In this document: positions 55,618 to 64,000 of the stretch, one piece after another
How the letters are laid out: each line of letters starts with the position of its first letter
Numbering within the stretch: the stretch's first letter is position 1
Origin: Paenibacillus algorifonticola
GTDB taxonomy: Bacteria > Bacillota > Bacilli > Paenibacillales > Paenibacillaceae
Assembly: GCF_000971975.1 (NCBI RefSeq)
Contig: NZ_LAQO01000008.1
Location: 124,001-188,000, forward strand
Length of the DNA: 64,000 nucleotides
Reading direction: 5' to 3'
The notes under the pieces: model-generated
Database searches by the model: none
Told to the model about the DNA's origin: nothing
The model's input: the letters and a program-made list of their open reading frames with translations, nothing else
Made by a program: the position numbers and the translations under genes

Positions 55618-56850
55618 ATGATGCCTATAGATAAACAGAACCAGCGAAAAAAAGATGCCGCACTCCAGCAGCTTCCCGCACAGCCGATTTCGGAGTGGCG
55701 AAAATGGCTGCTGCAATGCTTGGAGCCGCTTGCTGCACAAACGAGAAACAGCGACTATGCCAGCCGCGCAGCTGAGCTTATTCAGCAATCGCGGCCGGCT
55801 TTTTCCCCTGCGATGAAATGCCTGTTCGAGCTGCACAGCTTCCTGTTTATTATGGAGCAGCTGCATACGGGCACGTTCGTCGGCTACCATACGCGGGTAG
55901 CGATGGAGGACGTGCAAGGCAGCATCAGCAAGCTGTTCGAGCAGTCGCCTGCGCTCGCTGATGCCGAGCCGGCGTTTTGGGACCGCCTGGCGGAAACGCT
56001 GGCGGATTTGCGTGGAAGACTGCTCGCGGAGGAGCGGTATGCGGATTATTTTTCACCTGTGTATTATGCGCTTTGGAAAAAATGGCTCTATCCCCGCTTG
56101 CCGGGCAGCCCGTTATTTGTAGAGGAGCTTGCGCACTTGGAGGCGCTGAAGCCGCAGCAGAAAATCGCCCAGACGCGTTATCAATGGATGTTCGCCAAAT
56201 GCTGGCTGTGCTTTCTGCTAGGACGCGACGAGGAGGCACAAGCGCTGTTAACCGCGCTCAACCGCAAATCCAGATTGCGCATTCATGATTATTACGCCCT
56301 GCTGGATGAGCTTGAGCAGCGCAAGGAGTGGAATCGGCTGCTCCATTGGCTGAAGCAAACGGCCAGCTTGCTGGAGGATCATCATGGCGTGCATTTGAAC
56401 GCTTTTTTCGCCTATTGGGATGCGGTGCTGGCGCAAATGCCTCAGGAGGAGGAAGCCATGTGGGAGCAATTGCTGCTCCTGCTGCCCGCCTCGCGCTCCA
56501 TCTATGCGGACAAGCTTCATCATTATGAAAAATGGCAGGAGTGGATCGACTACCAGCTAAGTGAAGGCATCGACCCGCTGTATTATCGCGTCGCGATGTT
56601 CGCCCCGATCGAGAAGCACGCCCCTGAGCTGCTGCTCCCCTTCTATCACCAAGCTGTCGAGCGTTATGTGCTGCTGAAAAACAGGGACGGCTACAAATCG
56701 GCGGTCAAGCTGCTGAAACGATTAGCGAAGCTGTATAAAAAACGCAAGGACGAGGCAGGCTGGGAAACGTTCATCACCGTCTTCGCCGGGCGCTACAGCC
56801 GCTTGCGGGCTTTGCAGGAAGAGCTGCGAAAGGGGAAATTGCTGTCATGA
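55618..56850 (+). CDS. SWIM-protein-like partner of the SNF2 helicase, lacking the SWIM zinc finger
   Basis: Protein of about 410 residues, rich in helices with TPR-like spacing. It lies directly before the SNF2 helicase and overlaps it (ATGA), the position occupied in Bacillales by SWIM zinc-finger proteins (YwqB type). However the expected N-terminal CxC...CxH SWIM motif is absent; the frame starts after where it should end. The ATG at 55618 follows AGGAG by 10 bases. Either the SWIM part was lost by deletion or this lineage uses a shorter form. Confidence 0.6.
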   Translation: MMPIDKQNQRKKDAALQQLPAQPISEWRKWLLQCLEPLAAQTRNSDYASRAAELIQQSRPAFSPAMKCLFELHSFLFIMEQLHTGTFVGYHTRVAMEDVQGSISKLFEQSPALADAEPAFWDRLAETLADLRGRLLAEERYADYFSPVYYALWKKWLYPRLPGSPLFVEELAHLEALKPQQKIAQTRYQWMFAKCWLCFLLGRDEEAQALLTALNRKSRLRIHDYYALLDELEQRKEWNRLLHWLKQTASLLEDHHGVHLNAFFAYWDAVLAQMPQEEEAMWEQLLLLLPASRSIYADKLHHYEKWQEWIDYQLSEGIDPLYYRVAMFAPIEKHAPELLLPFYHQAVERYVLLKNRDGYKSAVKLLKRLAKLYKKRKDEAGWETFITVFAGRYSRLRALQEELRKGKLLS

Positions 56851-59800
56851 GCACGGAGCTGACAAAGAGCCCATCATGGACGACGATAACGGTCCATTTG
56901 GCTTTAACCGATTTTGGCGATGCGCTGCTGTATGCGGTGGACGATCGTCAGGATCTGCTTTCCGGCGTTCGCCTCAAGCAAAGCTTGTTTGCTTGGCATG
57001 CAGCCACCACCTATGGAACAGAGCTTGAAATCAGGCAAATGGAGCAGGCCCAGCTGGTCGTGCTTCCCGCGGAGCATGTGCTTCCCTTCTTTGCCGAGCA
57101 GCGCCTGCTGGCGCATATTCACTGGGCATGGGACGAGCAGTCGGCTGCGCTCATCCGGCTTGCGCCTTTGCTGCATGAGCACATGGAGGCCAAGCGCTAC
57201 TTGCCGAGCCACTCCGCATGGCGGGCCGGGCAGCTGCAATGGGTGTGGGACACCTCTGCTTCGGCGGAGCTGGCAAGCGAGCTGGAGCTTGCCCAGGACA
57301 AGGTGAAGGATGGCCGCTTGTCGAATGGCTTTCTGGGCATGCTGGAGGCCGCCTTCTCGGCGGCGGTGTTCCAGCGCTATTACAACAGTGAAGCGGCGTC
57401 CGCCGATTTGCGCGCGGAATATCCGCTGCTGTTCGTGAAGGAGAAGGCGATCTTTGCTGGTCTTGATGCGTCCGGCTGGCTGATGGCCGTCGGCTGGAAG
57501 GCAGACCATGCACCGTTCCGCCCCATGCTGCAGCTGCTTGAGCCGGGAGAGGAAACCGATGAAGCGTGGCAGCTGCGGCTCGTGCTGCAGGACAAGCTGG
57601 ACCCTTCCGTGCTGCGGCCCGTGAGGCTGTCGCAGCATGGCGATGTCGCCGGCGAAGTTCCGGCGGCTTGGGTTCATGCTGTGCGTGATCGCTGCGCCGG
57701 ATGGCTGGATCATCTGCGCGCTAGTCTGCCTGACGAGCATTTGGCAGGCGAGAAATACGATGTGCTAAGAGTGCCGCTCAGCAGCGACTCCGTTTGGCGC
57801 TTCCTGACGGTGGGCAGCAACCGCCTAATCGAAGCGGGCTGGCAGGTGCTGCTCCCCGCCTGGTGGGAAAGTGCCCGCCGCAAAAAACCGCGGCTGCGCG
57901 CCAAAGTCAAGGAAGAGGAAAACCCGGCCAAAGGCCGCTCCTTCTTCGGGCTGGACGCCATTATTGAATTCGATTGGCGCGTTTCCGTCGGCGATCTTAC
58001 CCTCACGGAAGCCGAGTTTGCGGAGCTGCTCGCCCGTCAGGAGCGGCTGCTGCAATTCCGCGGGCAGTGGGTGACGCTCGATCCCGGCCTGCTGGAGCAA
58101 ATCAGCAAGATGATGAAGGGCATGAACAGCGCCCAAGGGCTCTCCTTCCAGGATGTCCTTCAGCTCCATCTGCTTTCGCGGAAAGACTACTTCGCCCGCA
58201 AGGAAGAAGACGCAGAAGCATCGGCGGAAGAGGCTGAGAATGAGCAGCTGCGGCTGGAAGTCGAGCTGAATGGCTATATGCAGGAGATGATGGATCAGCT
58301 CGTGCAGCAAAAAGAGGCGCCGGCGCTCCCCGTACCTGCGGGATTGCAAGCGACGCTGCGCGCTTATCAGCAGGAGGGCTACTCTTGGCTTGCTTTTATG
58401 CGTCAGCTCGGGCTCGGTGCTTGTCTCGCCGACGACATGGGCCTCGGCAAGACGGTGCAGCTCATCGCCTATCTGATGAATATGAAAGAGTCGGGCGGCG
58501 CTGGCCGCACAGCCGCCCTCATCATTTGCCCGACCTCGGTGCTCGGCAACTGGCAGAAGGAAATTAGCCGCTTCGCGCCATCACTGAACGTCATGCTGCA
58601 TTACAGCAGCAAGCGGCTGGCGGGCGACGCTTTCTACGAAGCCGCCAGCGAGGCGGATGTTATTCTCACTTCGTTCGCGACCTCCATGCTCGATCAAGAG
58701 CTGCTGCAAGGCCGCACATGGGAAGCGATATGCCTCGATGAGGCGCAAAATATTAAAAATGCCCAAACGAAGCAGGCCGCCGCCATTCGCAGCCTGCCCG
58801 CCAAGCATCGCATTGCACTGACCGGAACGCCGATTGAAAATCGGCTGAGCGAGCTGTGGTCGATCTATGATTTTATGAATCCTGGCTTTCTCGGCAGTGC
58901 GCAGGGCTTTCAGAAGCGCTTCGCTACGCCAATTGAGCAGGAGCAGGACCCGGAGCGCGTGATCGATTTGCAGCGGCTGGTCAAGCCTTTCATGCTGCGC
59001 CGCAAAAAGAAGGACCCGGCAATTCAGCTCGACCTGCCGGATAAGAACGAGATGAAAACGTACGTTCATCTTACCGCCGAGCAAGGCGCGCTTTATACGC
59101 AAACCGTCAACGAGCTGATGGCTAAAGTGCAGAGGGTGGAGGGCAACAAGCGCCGAGGCGCGATTTTGTCCGTGCTGACACAGCTCAAGCAAATTTGCAA
59201 TCATCCTGCTCTGCTGGAGGATGGGATGCCGCTTGAGGTGATGGAAGCGGAAATCGCCAGCGGAACGACTGGTGCCGAGGCTGCAATGGAATCGCTGATC
59301 AGCCGATCGTCCAAGCTGGAACGGCTGATGGCGATGGTGAAGGAGCTGCGAGCCGAAGGCGAGCGCTGCCTTATTTTTACGCAATATATCGGCATGGGAC
59401 AGCTGCTGCAGGGCATCCTTGCGCGGGAGCTTCAGGAGCAGGTTCTTTATTTGAACGGCAGCACAACGAAGCTCACTCGCGACCGGATGATTGAGCGGTT
59501 TCAGTCGAATACGCTCCCTGCATCCGAGCAGCCGAACGTCTTTATTTTGTCGATAAAAGCGGGCGGCGTCGGCCTTAATCTGACTGCGGCGAATCATGTG
59601 TTCCATTTCGACCGCTGGTGGAATCCCGCCGTGGAAAACCAGGCGACCGACCGCGCCTACCGCATGGGGCAAACCCGCGACGTTCAGGTGCACAAGTTCA
59701 TTGCGCTCGGCACGCTGGAGGAGCGTATTGATGAAATGCTGGAATCGAAGCAGAAGCTGAGCGAAAATGTCATTTCCAGCAGCTCCGAGACCTGGATTAC

Positions 59801-59867
59801 CGAGCTGGACAATGCTGCGCTCCAGCAGCTCGTTACGCTGAAGCAGGACTGGGCCGGCGAAGCTTAA
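56847..59867 (+). CDS. SNF2-family helicase/ATPase
   Basis: DNA-dependent ATPase of 1006 residues. Residues 1-480 are a DUF3670-type accessory region; the SNF2 ATPase follows with Walker A DDMGLGKTVQL, DEAQ box (LDEAQNIKNAQT), GTPIENRLSELWSIYDFMNPG, then helicase C-terminal motifs (VLYLNGSTTKLTRDRMIERFQ, VFHFDRWWNPAVENQATDRAYRMGQ). Bacterial SNF2 proteins move on DNA and interact with RNA polymerase or repair factors. It overlaps its upstream partner gene by four bases. Confidence 0.96.
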   Translation: MSTELTKSPSWTTITVHLALTDFGDALLYAVDDRQDLLSGVRLKQSLFAWHAATTYGTELEIRQMEQAQLVVLPAEHVLPFFAEQRLLAHIHWAWDEQSAALIRLAPLLHEHMEAKRYLPSHSAWRAGQLQWVWDTSASAELASELELAQDKVKDGRLSNGFLGMLEAAFSAAVFQRYYNSEAASADLRAEYPLLFVKEKAIFAGLDASGWLMAVGWKADHAPFRPMLQLLEPGEETDEAWQLRLVLQDKLDPSVLRPVRLSQHGDVAGEVPAAWVHAVRDRCAGWLDHLRASLPDEHLAGEKYDVLRVPLSSDSVWRFLTVGSNRLIEAGWQVLLPAWWESARRKKPRLRAKVKEEENPAKGRSFFGLDAIIEFDWRVSVGDLTLTEAEFAELLARQERLLQFRGQWVTLDPGLLEQISKMMKGMNSAQGLSFQDVLQLHLLSRKDYFARKEEDAEASAEEAENEQLRLEVELNGYMQEMMDQLVQQKEAPALPVPAGLQATLRAYQQEGYSWLAFMRQLGLGACLADDMGLGKTVQLIAYLMNMKESGGAGRTAALIICPTSVLGNWQKEISRFAPSLNVMLHYSSKRLAGDAFYEAASEADVILTSFATSMLDQELLQGRTWEAICLDEAQNIKNAQTKQAAAIRSLPAKHRIALTGTPIENRLSELWSIYDFMNPGFLGSAQGFQKRFATPIEQEQDPERVIDLQRLVKPFMLRRKKKDPAIQLDLPDKNEMKTYVHLTAEQGALYTQTVNELMAKVQRVEGNKRRGAILSVLTQLKQICNHPALLEDGMPLEVMEAEIASGTTGAEAAMESLISRSSKLERLMAMVKELRAEGERCLIFTQYIGMGQLLQGILARELQEQVLYLNGSTTKLTRDRMIERFQSNTLPASEQPNVFILSIKAGGVGLNLTAANHVFHFDRWWNPAVENQATDRAYRMGQTRDVQVHKFIALGTLEERIDEMLESKQKLSENVISSSSETWITELDNAALQQLVTLKQDWAGEA

Positions 59868-59940
59868 GCTGCGGCCGGTTTTATGCTAAACTGGTTGTAC
59901 CTTATTTAATTAGCCGCAAGGGCGGAAAGGCGGGAATAGG

Positions 59941-60837
59941 ATGGAATACGCGTTTGTCATTGAGCCTCAGCATTATGAGCCTTTCGAGAATGATGAGGAA
60001 CAGCTGGAGAAATGCCAGGAATGGGGCTTGCTCTCGGAGAAAGCGAGCAAAGCCAAAACCTTTTATTATAAAGGCAACGGCCTGAATGTTGTTTGCAGCA
60101 TCGTCGGCTTCGTCGATAAAATGACCGCCGTTATTCAGCTAGATAACGATCAAAAGCACTGCATTCACCCTTCCTATTTGAAGGAAATGCAGGCCGCGAG
60201 CTACGGAGCGAAGCATACAGCTCACGCCGAAGCGAGCGAGGCCAGCGATGGCAGCGGATCGGAAGCAGCGGCAGCCACTGGTGAAGCACAAGGCGCGGAA
60301 GGAAACGCAGATGCCAGCTTTGAGGCTGAGGCAGAGACTGGGATGTCCTCCACGAAGTCGGTTGAGGAAATGCTGGAGGAAGCCGGTTTCGCATTCGACT
60401 CGGTCGAAAGTGCAGCGGCGATTCCAGACGCTGTAGAGGAAGCGGCTAGCACGGATGCTGCGGACTCGGCCAGCGACCCAGCAGAGCAAACGGAAGAAAA
60501 ACCGAAAAGCAAAGCCAAGAAGGAGAAAGCGCCGAAGCTTGTGCTGCCGGAGGAAAAGGTGAAAATGATCGCAACCGTTAAGGAATTTACGACGGTGCCG
60601 AACCATTTTTCCGATAATGATGATGAGGTTGTCATTTATGAGGCGGTGTCCATTACCGAGCCGGAAACGCCCGTGGGCGAAGCCTGGTCAAGCCATAGCG
60701 CCACACTCAAAAAACAGGAGCTGGAGGTTGGCGATATCATCACCTTCGAAGCAAAAATTGTCGCCAAAAAGCTGACCAAGCATCCCGTCGCTTATAAAAT
60801 CAACAACCCGGCGAAAATCAATAAAGAAGAGGCTTAA
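59941..60837 (+). CDS. Two-domain protein with acidic linker, unknown
   Basis: Protein of 298 residues. Residues 1-85 form a compact domain (EYAFVIEPQHYEPFENDEEQLEK, with GFVDKMTAVIQLDNDQKHCIHPSYL), residues 90-205 are an Ala/Glu/Ser-rich acidic linker with lysines at the end, and residues 206-298 a second compact domain (KMIATVKEFTTVPNHFSDNDDEVVIYEA, then VGDIITFEAKIVAKKL) that looks OB-like. It follows the SNF2 gene by 73 bases, suggesting shared expression. The composition of the linker is unlike its neighbours. I do not recognise a family. Confidence 0.65.
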   Translation: MEYAFVIEPQHYEPFENDEEQLEKCQEWGLLSEKASKAKTFYYKGNGLNVVCSIVGFVDKMTAVIQLDNDQKHCIHPSYLKEMQAASYGAKHTAHAEASEASDGSGSEAAAATGEAQGAEGNADASFEAEAETGMSSTKSVEEMLEEAGFAFDSVESAAAIPDAVEEAASTDAADSASDPAEQTEEKPKSKAKKEKAPKLVLPEEKVKMIATVKEFTTVPNHFSDNDDEVVIYEAVSITEPETPVGEAWSSHSATLKKQELEVGDIITFEAKIVAKKLTKHPVAYKINNPAKINKEEA

Positions 60838-60937
60838 ACAAGCGTAAACGGCGCTGCAGTCCTTTAAAGGCAACGCTCGTTTCGTGATGAAATAGAAGCC
60901 GAATTATATGGAAAAACATATAAATTCTTATATTTCA

Positions 60938-60967
60938 AGAAAAAGAGCTCAGCTGAGCTCTTTTTCT
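60938..60967 (+). terminator. Palindromic terminator after the two-domain protein
   Basis: A 30-base perfect palindrome centred on AGCTGAGCTC... with A and T runs at the ends. The rest of 60838-61198 carries no gene. Confidence 0.8.
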
Positions 60968-61126
60968 ATTTTGCATATAAAACTGGGTTATGCTTTAATG
61001 ACACGGCCCTCGGAATCTTTAAAGGCTCCGCAAATGATAATTTTCCTGCATAAAAACGGTGAATACCTAATGAATTCTACTCTTCCATTTGCATTTCCCC
61101 CGCCTATTTTGCTATTATTATAGAAC

Positions 61127-61134
61127 GAACGTTC
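61127..61134. promoter_or_regulatory. Short palindrome GAACGTTC before the TetR gene
   Basis: It sits in TAGAACGAACGTTCAGTATA, 65 bases before the start. It may be the TetR operator; the palindrome is short. Confidence 0.35.
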
Positions 61135-61198
61135 AGTATAGTTTATCGCTATATATTTTATGCACGCCGTTCACTATAACAGAAAGGGGCAGCGCCTC

Positions 61199-61810
61199 AT
61201 GAATAAGAAACAGCTGCAAAGCGAGCAGACGAAGAAGAAAATCGCAGGTGCCGCGCGGGCGCTTTTTGCCCAAAAGGGCTATAAAGGGACTTCGATTGAA
61301 GATATTGTAGAGGCGACCGAAAGCAGCAAGGGCAATATTTATTACCATTTTAAAAGCAAGGAAGGTTTGTTTCTCTATCTATTAGAGGAATGGGATTTGG
61401 AATGGGAGCAAACATGGAACGAGCAGCAGGCGCGCTATGAGACGTCCACCGAAAAGCTGTACGCCATTGTCGAGCAAGGTGTGATGGATGATTTCAGCCA
61501 TCCGCTCACGAAAGCGGCTGATGAATTTTTCAATCATGAGGAGAAAACCCATGAGGTAGAGAAACGAATGACGGTCATGATCGACCGGCATTTGGAATTT
61601 AACAAGCGCCTCATTCAGGAGGGCATTGATCGAGGCGAATTAGAGCCGATGCATGTTGAGCATTTGGCGATCATATTGGAAAGCTTGTTTTTCGGCTTGA
61701 ATCAATTGTCCAGACGCTCCTATGCGATGGATGAGGTTTTGAAAATTTACAGGACCGCTGTAAAGGTCGTCCTTCACGGCATCGCAAGCTCCAGCCGCCA
61801 GCAAATCTAA
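61199..61810 (+). CDS. TetR-family regulator of the efflux operon
   Basis: Regulator of 203 residues with HTH ARALFAQKGYKGTSIEDIVEATESSKGNIYYHFKSKEGLF at residues 16-54 and a ligand domain. ATG 61199 follows AAGGGG by 9 bases. It precedes the MFS efflux gene by 40 bases in the same direction, so it probably represses both, as QacR- or BmrR-type systems do. Confidence 0.92.
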   Translation: MNKKQLQSEQTKKKIAGAARALFAQKGYKGTSIEDIVEATESSKGNIYYHFKSKEGLFLYLLEEWDLEWEQTWNEQQARYETSTEKLYAIVEQGVMDDFSHPLTKAADEFFNHEEKTHEVEKRMTVMIDRHLEFNKRLIQEGIDRGELEPMHVEHLAIILESLFFGLNQLSRRSYAMDEVLKIYRTAVKVVLHGIASSSRQQI

Positions 61811-61850
61811 TGATTGCTACAACCTAGATCAAGATGAGAGGATTTTAACC

Positions 61851-63068
61851 ATGTCATTATTACTACGGAACAGAGGGGCTATACTCCTTCTGATGGGCAA
61901 TATTTTGCTCGTATTTACAGGCATTGGGCTCGTGATTCCCGTTATGCCTGCCTATATGCGAGAGCTGGATTTGAACGGAAGCATACTTGGCTTCATGGTA
62001 GCGGCTTTTTCCTTGGCCCAATTATTATTTTCCCCGCTTGCAGGCAGGCTCTCCGATTCTATTGGCCGAAAAAAAATGATTGTGGCGGGCGTTGCGCTGT
62101 TCGCCCTCTCGGAATGGATGTTTGGTGCGGTCAGCGAGCCGTGGCTGCTGTTTGTTTCACGCATTCTCGGTGGAATCGGGGCCGCGTTCAGCATGCCTTC
62201 GATTATGGCTTATGTCGCTGACGTTACCAGCAATGAAGAACGCGCCAGAGGCATGGGCTACATCAATGCCGCGATTACGACCGGATTTATTATTGGCCCC
62301 GGCATCGGAGGTTATTTAGCCGAATTTGGCGTACGCGTGCCTTTTTATGTAGCGGGCATTGCCGGCGGGGTGGCCGCCATTGTTACGCTGCTTGTTTTGC
62401 CAGAATCCAAGGCGAATTCCGCTCCAACGCCTGCCGCTTCTGCTCCCGCTAAGGCTTCGTCTTCGGCTGGCGAACCCAGCTTTATGTCCCAGCTGCTGAC
62501 GTCTTATAAACAGCCGTATTTTTTCAGCTTAATCATCGTGCTTGTCGCCTCGTTCGGACTTGCGAACTATGAGACGGTATTCGGCCTATTCGTTGACCAT
62601 CGCTTCGGCTTTACGGCAACCGACATCGCGTTTATTATTACGTTCGGCTCTATCGCGGGCGCGGTTGTGCAGGTAACGATTTTCGGCTGGATTTTGAATC
62701 GGTTTGGCGAGCAGAACGTCATTACGTGGTCCTTGTTTGTAGCGGGACTATTCGTTCTGCTGATGCTATTGACCAACAACTATTGGATGGTGTTCGTGGT
62801 CACCTTCTTTCTGTTCCTGTCCGTCGATATTTTGCGCCCAGCAATCGGCACCCAAATTTCAAAAATGGCGAATGATCAGCAAGGCTACCTCGCTGGCTTG
62901 AACTCCGCTTTTACGAGCCTGGGCAACATTCTCGGACCGATCACTGCGGGCGTGCTGTTTGATATGAATATCAATTTCCCTTACGCCTCCGCTGGCATCG
63001 TGCTCCTGCTGTGCTTCCTTCTGTCCATGCGGGCGGGGAAAAAGAAACGAGTGCCGGTCCGCGGCTAA
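61851..63068 (+). CDS. MFS multidrug efflux transporter, NorA/Bmr-like
   Basis: Transporter of 405 residues with 12 helices, drug/H+ antiporter group: motif A GRLSDSIGRKKMI after helix 2, motif C GFIIGPGIGGYLAEFG in helix 5, and a Pro/Ala/Ser-rich central loop (about residues 190-210). Likely exports lipophilic cations or antibiotics. It follows its TetR gene and ends before the hairpin at 63180. Confidence 0.92.
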   Translation: MSLLLRNRGAILLLMGNILLVFTGIGLVIPVMPAYMRELDLNGSILGFMVAAFSLAQLLFSPLAGRLSDSIGRKKMIVAGVALFALSEWMFGAVSEPWLLFVSRILGGIGAAFSMPSIMAYVADVTSNEERARGMGYINAAITTGFIIGPGIGGYLAEFGVRVPFYVAGIAGGVAAIVTLLVLPESKANSAPTPAASAPAKASSSAGEPSFMSQLLTSYKQPYFFSLIIVLVASFGLANYETVFGLFVDHRFGFTATDIAFIITFGSIAGAVVQVTIFGWILNRFGEQNVITWSLFVAGLFVLLMLLTNNYWMVFVVTFFLFLSVDILRPAIGTQISKMANDQQGYLAGLNSAFTSLGNILGPITAGVLFDMNINFPYASAGIVLLLCFLLSMRAGKKKRVPVRG

Positions 63069-63179
63069 AGCCGCTCATCATTGCCTGCGGCAGCGATTCC
63101 GTTCAGCATCGCCCTGCCCTTCAAAACAAAAAGCAAGCTGCCGCTGCTATGAAGCACGGCGCTTGCTCTCTATGGGTCA

Positions 63180-63212
63180 GCTTTGGCATATTTGCCAAAG
63201 CCGGCCTTTTTT
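63180..63212 (+). terminator. Terminator of the TetR/MFS operon
   Basis: GCTTTGGCA-TATT-TGCCAAAGC, nine base pairs, then CGGCCTTTTTT. A second hairpin AGCAAGC/GCTTGCT lies before it near 63131-63167. No gene is seen in 63069-63423. Confidence 0.85.
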
Positions 63213-63423
63213 CATTAAGGAATGCGTGTATTTATTGGACAGGCAGCGTATATATCCACGAATATTGTCCAGGATCAAGCCCGGTCCCACCTCGCAATGC
63301 AGCTTTAGCAAAGATAGATCCATTTGCTTTTCCCCTGCACCGCAGCTTTCTTTTATGACCCATTTGAGCTGGCTATTTTCCGCGTACGTCTGTATCGGTG
63401 CTGCAAGCACCATGACCATTCTC

Positions 63424-64000
63424 TCACAGCTTGCCCTGCTCTTCCTCCAGCAGCTCTCGCGTTCGGCGCGGCGAGTGGCCGATGACCTTTTTGAACATTT
63501 TGGAGAAAAGAAAGGGATCGGTGTAGCCCACCGAGCGGGAAATATCGCTCACCGACAGCTGCTTGCTGCTCAGCAGCTCTACCGCCCGATTCATTCGAAA
63601 TTGCAGCAAAAACGCTTGCAGCGACAGGTCAAACTGCTGTTTGAACAAGCTGGACAAATAGGTTCGATCCAAGCCGACCACCTGAGCGATTTGCTCAACC
63701 GTTGTTTTCTGGCTGTAGTTATTTTCGATATAGGTAATCGCTTCGTTGATGTAGGTTTCCTTGGAGTTGGCACGGAGCGACCGCGATTCCGTTAATGCAG
63801 GATCTGCACATTCAATTAATTCCCCAATTAGACGGTACAAAATGCTCTGGTACAAAATGTCCCGGCTGCCCGTTTCATGGGCATCCATCAACTGCTTATG
63901 GCTGGTGTCGAACCAGTTGGCGCCATCGTTATCAGCTCTTCCGCTGCCGTCCTGACTATCGTCTCTCCCCGTCCTCTTGGCACGAAATATCGGCTGCGAA
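63424..64000 (-). CDS. AraC-family regulator, 5' end outside the window
   Basis: C-terminal 192 codons of a regulator that runs off the right edge; the in-frame sequence continues to the window end (FRAKRTGRDDSQDG, then WFDTSHKQLMDAHETGSRDILYQ). Two AraC HTH motifs: TVEQIAQVVGLDRTYLSSLFKQ and SVSDISRSVGYTDPFLFSKMFKKVIGHSP. A cupin or other sensor domain is expected upstream. The ATG at 63891 is internal, not the start. Convergent with the MFS gene; targets unknown. Confidence 0.9.
   Translation of the reverse strand, partial: SQPIFRAKRTGRDDSQDGSGRADNDGANWFDTSHKQLMDAHETGSRDILYQSILYRLIGELIECADPALTESRSLRANSKETYINEAITYIENNYSQKTTVEQIAQVVGLDRTYLSSLFKQQFDLSLQAFLLQFRMNRAVELLSSKQLSVSDISRSVGYTDPFLFSKMFKKVIGHSPRRTRELLEEEQGKL

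Noticed and set aside
58581-59693. 370-codon frame antisense to the SNF2 helicase
   Set aside because: Fully covered by conserved helicase motifs on the other strand.
63163-63795. 210-codon frame over the terminator and AraC end
   Set aside because: Crosses a terminator and runs antisense to the AraC HTH region.

Overview
The window looks like chromosome from a spore-forming Paenibacillus or a close relative. The evidence is a complete cotJABC spore-coat operon, an AraR-controlled araBDA operon with Bacillus-type AraR boxes, a YesM/YesN-type two-component system next to sugar ABC transporter genes, many GGAGG ribosome sites, and roughly 50% GC with AT-richer islands. No rRNA, tRNA or CRISPR array was seen.

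Layout. 1-2.7 kb: an OmpR-type regulator and its histidine kinase (the kinase runs off the left edge) and an SRPBCC protein. 2.76-4.1 kb: an IS200/IS605-type element carrying only TnpB. 4.2-15.9 kb: accessory metabolism built mostly as a Rossmann-fold oxidoreductase or hydrolase with its own regulator, usually divergent (F420-type reductase/TetR, SDR/LysR, MBL hydrolase/TetR, PanE-like/TetR), plus a chemoreceptor. 16.0-17.4 kb: cotJABC. 17.6-22.5 kb: a truncated acetyltransferase, a membrane-anchored stalk-domain protein, an AT-rich two-gene island (DUF5986-like protein plus XRE/ImmA-IrrE protease, a probable toxin-antitoxin pair), an AraC remnant and a methyltransferase. 22.7-28.0 kb: araA, araD, araB and divergent araR, with two AraR operators. 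28.1-38.2 kb: a cotJC tail fragment, DUF2935, a second PanE-like/TetR pair, an alpha/beta hydrolase, an orphan MotB, NmrA/HxlR and epimerase genes, small ORFs and a serine hydrolase. 38.6-50.5 kb: an MFS transporter and ROK regulator facing a GH78 alpha-L-rhamnosidase locus (response regulator, sensor kinase, binding protein, two permeases, glycosidase). 50.6-55.1 kb: a thioredoxin-like protein, a seven-helix protein resembling Pyr4-family membrane terpene cyclases, a second alpha/beta hydrolase, a kinase that lost its response regulator, and mazEF. 55.6-60.8 kb: a SWIM-partner-like protein, a SNF2 helicase and a two-domain protein. 61-64 kb: a TetR/MFS efflux pair and the end of an AraC regulator.

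Themes. The window carries many small lesions: a TetR gene with a stop at codon 9, a deleted and frameshifted AbrB-type transporter, a 5'-truncated acetyltransferase, two AraC scraps, a cotJC tail, a response-regulator tail, and a mazE frame with no usual start codon. Regulators sit beside their likely targets and many operators can be read directly: AraR boxes, paired GTTG-N6-CAAC palindromes, a 38-nt inverted repeat, and a palindrome inside a sigma-A promoter spacer. The items most worth follow-up are the putative bacterial membrane terpene cyclase (51133-51771), the AT-rich DUF5986/ImmA island (19.1-21.2 kb), the start-less mazE, and the SWIM-less partner of the SNF2 helicase with its two-domain neighbour.
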